Shown: positions 60,340 to 64,000 of the stretch, in pieces
Numbering within the stretch: the stretch's first letter is position 1
Layout of the letters: each line of letters starts with the position of its first letter
NCBI GenBank assembly: GCA_946699065.1
Contig: CAMPDV010000703.1
Coordinates: forward strand, 124,001-188,000
Direction of reading: 5' to 3'
From: Loxodes magnus
Lineage: Eukaryota; Ciliophora; Karyorelictea; Loxodida; Loxodidae
Length of the DNA: 64,000 nucleotides
The notes under the pieces: model-generated
The model's database searches: none
What the model was told of the DNA's origin: nothing
What the model saw: only the letters and a program-made list of their open reading frames with translations
Translations under genes and position numbers: made by a program

Positions 60340-63300
60340 ATCCTGGTTTTAATTTATAGTTAGATCAGGTAAATACTAGATGGAATTCGCCTGAGAAGCG
60401 AGAGTAGGAATAGATTGAGAAATGGTTTACCAAATTTCTAAGCTGTTGCTAAATAAAGAACCTTCTAAAATTTAGGCCACTTCGTTCTGAATGAAAGAAT
60501 GAGCCTATAATATTTGCTAGGATATATTGATTAAAATCTCTTTTATCTGACTTTCTGAGTTTATATAACTCATATCTTGAAACTGAAAACTGGAATTTTC
60601 TTTTAATATTTGTTCTTCTACGCTTTGCTCTTTAACATTGCTATTATATCCATATTAGTTGGCCTAACTTTTAAATGTCTAAGTCTCGTAAGAATCAATA
60701 TTATTCTAATTTGATTATGTGATTGTAGAATTCTAGCACATTTATAAATAATTTTAGATATCACGAAAATAAATTTATATCCAAATAAATTTTATTAGTT
60801 AAAGCAAAAAAATTATTTTATAAATGTTTTCATTGTTTTCAATATCTCATAATATTAAAACCCAAACATTTTATTTCTAGACTTAATAATAACGAAATAA
60901 TAAATTATTAGATAAATTAGATAGATACTTTTTAAGGAATTATAAGCATATCTACGAGAGAAGTTGAGGAATTAATTAGCTTCTTCTAATTTATTTAGAT
61001 GGAAGTAATAATATCTAAGATATAATATTTTTTATTACTCTTTTAATTTTTTCCTTTGGAATGTATCTTAAGAAAAAATCCAAACTTTTTAGCTATTTAA
61101 CATAGAAAGCTGATTTGGTAATAACCTAAAAGAATTTTAATTCAAGCATACAGTTGATAGTAATTTGCTCGAACTAAAGAGTAAAATAATGTAATATACA
61201 AAATCAAAGCAAAAAGAATTAAATCGAAATAAAAAATCAGAACAAGTCTAAAATATAGTAAATTTGATTATTTTACTTTGAACAATAATTAATTGCTAGG
61301 TTAACTAAAAAGATTACAATGCTCTTTAATTATTAACCTTAGAAAAAATTTATACTTAAATTCATTTTTGCTTAATTTGTTTTTATCCTGCTTAAAAAGA
61401 CACTAAAAAATAAAAATATTTTAAAAAGGAATACAAAATTCTTTAATTTACTTAAAAAAATCAAAAAATATATTAAAAGTTTAAAGAAAAAAATTATAAA
61501 ATAGACTTTAAAATAAGCAAAATAAAAGTAAAGTAGAAGTTTAAATTGAATAATTGAAAATTATTATATTGCTGTATATAAATTTTGATATGTCACATAC
61601 AATTTCTTTAATATTTTATTTTTATTATATTATAAAATTTTTTATTAGGAAGATTTACAATTTAAAAGAAATTGATGTAGGTATTGATAAATTAAAAAAT
61701 AATTACTGAGTAAACTTTATGATAATATTAATTGCTTAATTTTATATATTTATCTATTACAAAAGAACTAAACTTTAAGAACATTAAATTTTGTTTAAGA
61801 AAATCGCAAATTTTGTTATTAAGGCTATTTAAAACGAATATTTTTAAAATAAAAAATTGTTTTCTTAAAGGAATAATCTAAGTTTATTCTACTTTTATTA
61901 TTAATAAAACAGAGAATATATGCTAATAAATAAAGATTATAAAGAGTAATATAATTTCAAATCTCTATATTCTTTATTTGTATGCATATCGTTGTTGCAA
62001 AATTATTTTATAGAATTTTAGGTTTAATAAGTAAACTATTTCTTATTGATTATTTATTTTTCTTAATATTCATTTTTGAGCTCTTTTATTAAATTTAAAA
62101 ATAACTAGAATCAGAATTTGAACATCTAGTCTATTTAAACTTTAAAAATTTATCTTTCTGAATGATTTTACTAAAGATTTATTAGAATCTTTGAGGATTA
62201 AAATCTTGCTATACAAAGTTAAATGATTCCCTTTGATTCTTTAAAAGTGATTTAAAATTAAAATAATGGTGATTATTGCGGTCACATTATAAAGCCTTGG
62301 ATTTTATTTTTTGTATATTAATATTTAATTATAATCTTTCTTTATAATTACTCTTAAGTTTTAATTAAATTTTAGGTTTTAAAATTATAAACGTTCTCAT
62401 ATTTTAAAATTCTAAATTATGTATAAAACTTTTTTAATTTAAATCTTACATAAAAATGGATCTATCTAAAATAAATTAGATTTAAGCGGGATTTTAAACA
62501 TTTTATTAAAGCCTTCAAGGATTATTGCTAAAGTATAAAAAAAGAGGTTTGATTGAAAAATAATTGATAAATAAATATAAATAAAAAATTAAAATTTTAA
62601 TTAATTTAGTATATTTCTAACTAAGATAAACAATCCTATTTCCATTTTATCTTGATTTTCTAACAAGTTGAATATTATATCTAATAAATTTTAACTTTTA
62701 TTAACAAAATGTTTTTTTAATTTTCTTGTTATAAGTTTTAATATTTTAGTTTTATTTAGTTTTAATTTGTAATTTTTATACGTCACAATTCTCTCTTAAT
62801 AATTCTATATATTTATTTTTATCTTATTAATTAAAACTTTAGGTTAAGGAATAAAGCTTATTTGTTATATAATTTTACTATTATTAAGTTTAAATAATTT
62901 ATATAAAATTTACTATTATTTAAATAATGCAAAAGGATATTTCGATGCCTCCTTTTCTTTTGAAATAAGACAAATTTATTTATTTTCTTTAGATAGATAT
63001 TTAAATACAGGTATTAAAACTATCTTCAGTTTTTATTTATTTTTAAATCTAAAATTCTATTTTTCTTATAAAAAGATCCCTAAAAAATAACGAAAAAATC
63101 TATTTAAAAGCTTTTATAACTTAATGGTTGATACCATCTAAAGTATTTTATTTTATAAGTTTAGAAATTATTTAATTAATAACTCTTAGGTTTATAAGTT
63201 AAAATAAGCATATTATGAAAGAATGCTTATTTAATTTAGATTTAGTTTTTTATTGTAGATATAATATTCAATTAAAAGTAGGTATTTAGTTAAGAATAAT

Positions 63301-64000
63301 TTACCTAAAAGTTTAGATTTAAGACAATGTTTAAAAATTATATTCCTATTGCTAATTTATTTATTCTTAGTCATATCAATATTCAACTTGCAACTCTAAG
63401 TATAAATAAGTGTTGCTAGCATTCGAATAAACCTAATAAATTTGTATCTATTTTATAAAGAGAAACCAATAACTTCTCTGTAAAAATTTGATCTTTTAAG
63501 AAATAAAGTTTAGTTTAAGACTTTTAATATAAAAATACTTTTGAAATAAGAGAGATTTTTTAATTTTTTTGATATGATTCTTTTTTATATTTATTATAAA
63601 TGCTTAAGGATATAGAAATAATTAATGAATATTTCAAGGAGAGTTAATAATTAAAATTAGTTAGCTATTATTAATTTAAGATATGGTAATTTTATTTAAA
63701 TAGTTGTAAAATTATTTAATTTGTGTAGCTTTATAATTTCAACTTGTCTATTAAACAGATGTTTATATCATAATTTACAGTTTCTTGCTCCTTTCTTTTT
63801 ATCTTAATATAGTTCTTAATTATTGCTTTAAAGTTTTTTTATTAAATTAGTTTAATGATATAATCATACCTAATTTTTAAGACATTCAAAGCATTTTTAT
63901 CCTTAATAGAATTAATTATAGCTATTAAAATTATTTTCTAGCGTTATTCATTGCTAAGTTCTTATTTTTTAAATTTAACTATGTCTTTCAGTTTTTATCT
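60340..64000. other. AT-rich region to the window end
   Basis: Sequence upstream of the coiled-coil gene, then 3 kb of AT-rich DNA in which no domain, repeat family or structured element was recognised. Confidence 0.45.

Noticed and set aside
1-64000. Tetrahymena/Paramecium-type code (TAA/TAG = Gln, TGA only stop) as the full explanation
   Set aside because: TGA lies inside otherwise intact kinase, MORN, reverse-transcriptase and zinc-knuckle frames at conserved Trp positions, including in near-identical recent copies.
1-64000. CRISPR arrays, bacterial operons, rRNA genes or canonical tRNA genes
   Set aside because: None recognised. The tandem repeats lack unique spacers and the tRNA-like boxes in type-E elements do not form a complete cloverleaf by eye.

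Overview
This is an AT-rich eukaryotic window, by eye about three quarters or more A+T. It looks like a ciliate that has reassigned all three stop codons. Read with TAA and TAG as Gln and TGA as Trp, recognisable proteins appear: two protein kinases (one fused to MORN repeats), a LINE-type reverse transcriptase, a family of CCHC zinc-knuckle ORFs and a long Gln-rich coiled-coil protein. TGA falls on positions that are invariant Trp in those families, and it alternates with TGG between paralogous copies inside the window. Such codes are known from karyorelictean ciliates such as Loxodes (NCBI table 27) and from the heterotrich Condylostoma (table 28). I infer one of these groups; the window cannot settle which. 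ORF predictions made with the standard code are almost all misleading here. With no fixed stops every frame reads open, so I call genes only from family motifs, repeat homology or protein-like composition, and I give low confidence where composition is the only evidence.

Layout. 0-3.6 kb: an unassigned coding-like tract, a tRNA-like SINE candidate and a 5'-truncated kinase-MORN copy. 3.6-8.2 kb: mostly AT-rich, with two adjacent minisatellites and one exon-like segment. 8.2-9.7 kb: an intact kinase-MORN gene on the minus strand, facing the truncated copy. 10.2-14.5 kb: a dense cluster of short GC-richer retroelements, including structured type-A elements with target-site duplications (TSDs), a dimeric type-B element, a shared 3' hairpin and a zinc-knuckle ORF. 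15-20.7 kb: several unassigned coding tracts. 21-24.7 kb: a second retroelement cluster and a decayed MORN fragment. 24.8-31.3 kb: unassigned coding tracts, one of them the homologue of a tract at 20 kb. 31.3-42 kb: largely featureless AT-rich DNA. 42-48.2 kb: zinc-knuckle elements, one nested inside an older relative. 48.2-51.9 kb: AT-rich. 51.9-53.6 kb: a broken LINE reverse transcriptase followed by a coding tract. 55.6-60.3 kb: coding tracts, a second kinase, another zinc-knuckle ORF and a 498-residue coiled-coil protein. The remainder is AT-rich.

The window behaves as a gene-poor, retroelement-rich region. Three near-complete zinc-knuckle ORF elements and two type-A elements have exact 14-18 bp TSDs, and the three zinc-knuckle elements carry simple-repeat tails. 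Those features fit target-primed retroposition. The only reverse transcriptase seen is broken, so the machinery would have to come from elsewhere in the genome. Several SINE-like elements have unrelated 5' bodies but the same 3' hairpin, as expected if one LINE machinery recognises that tail.
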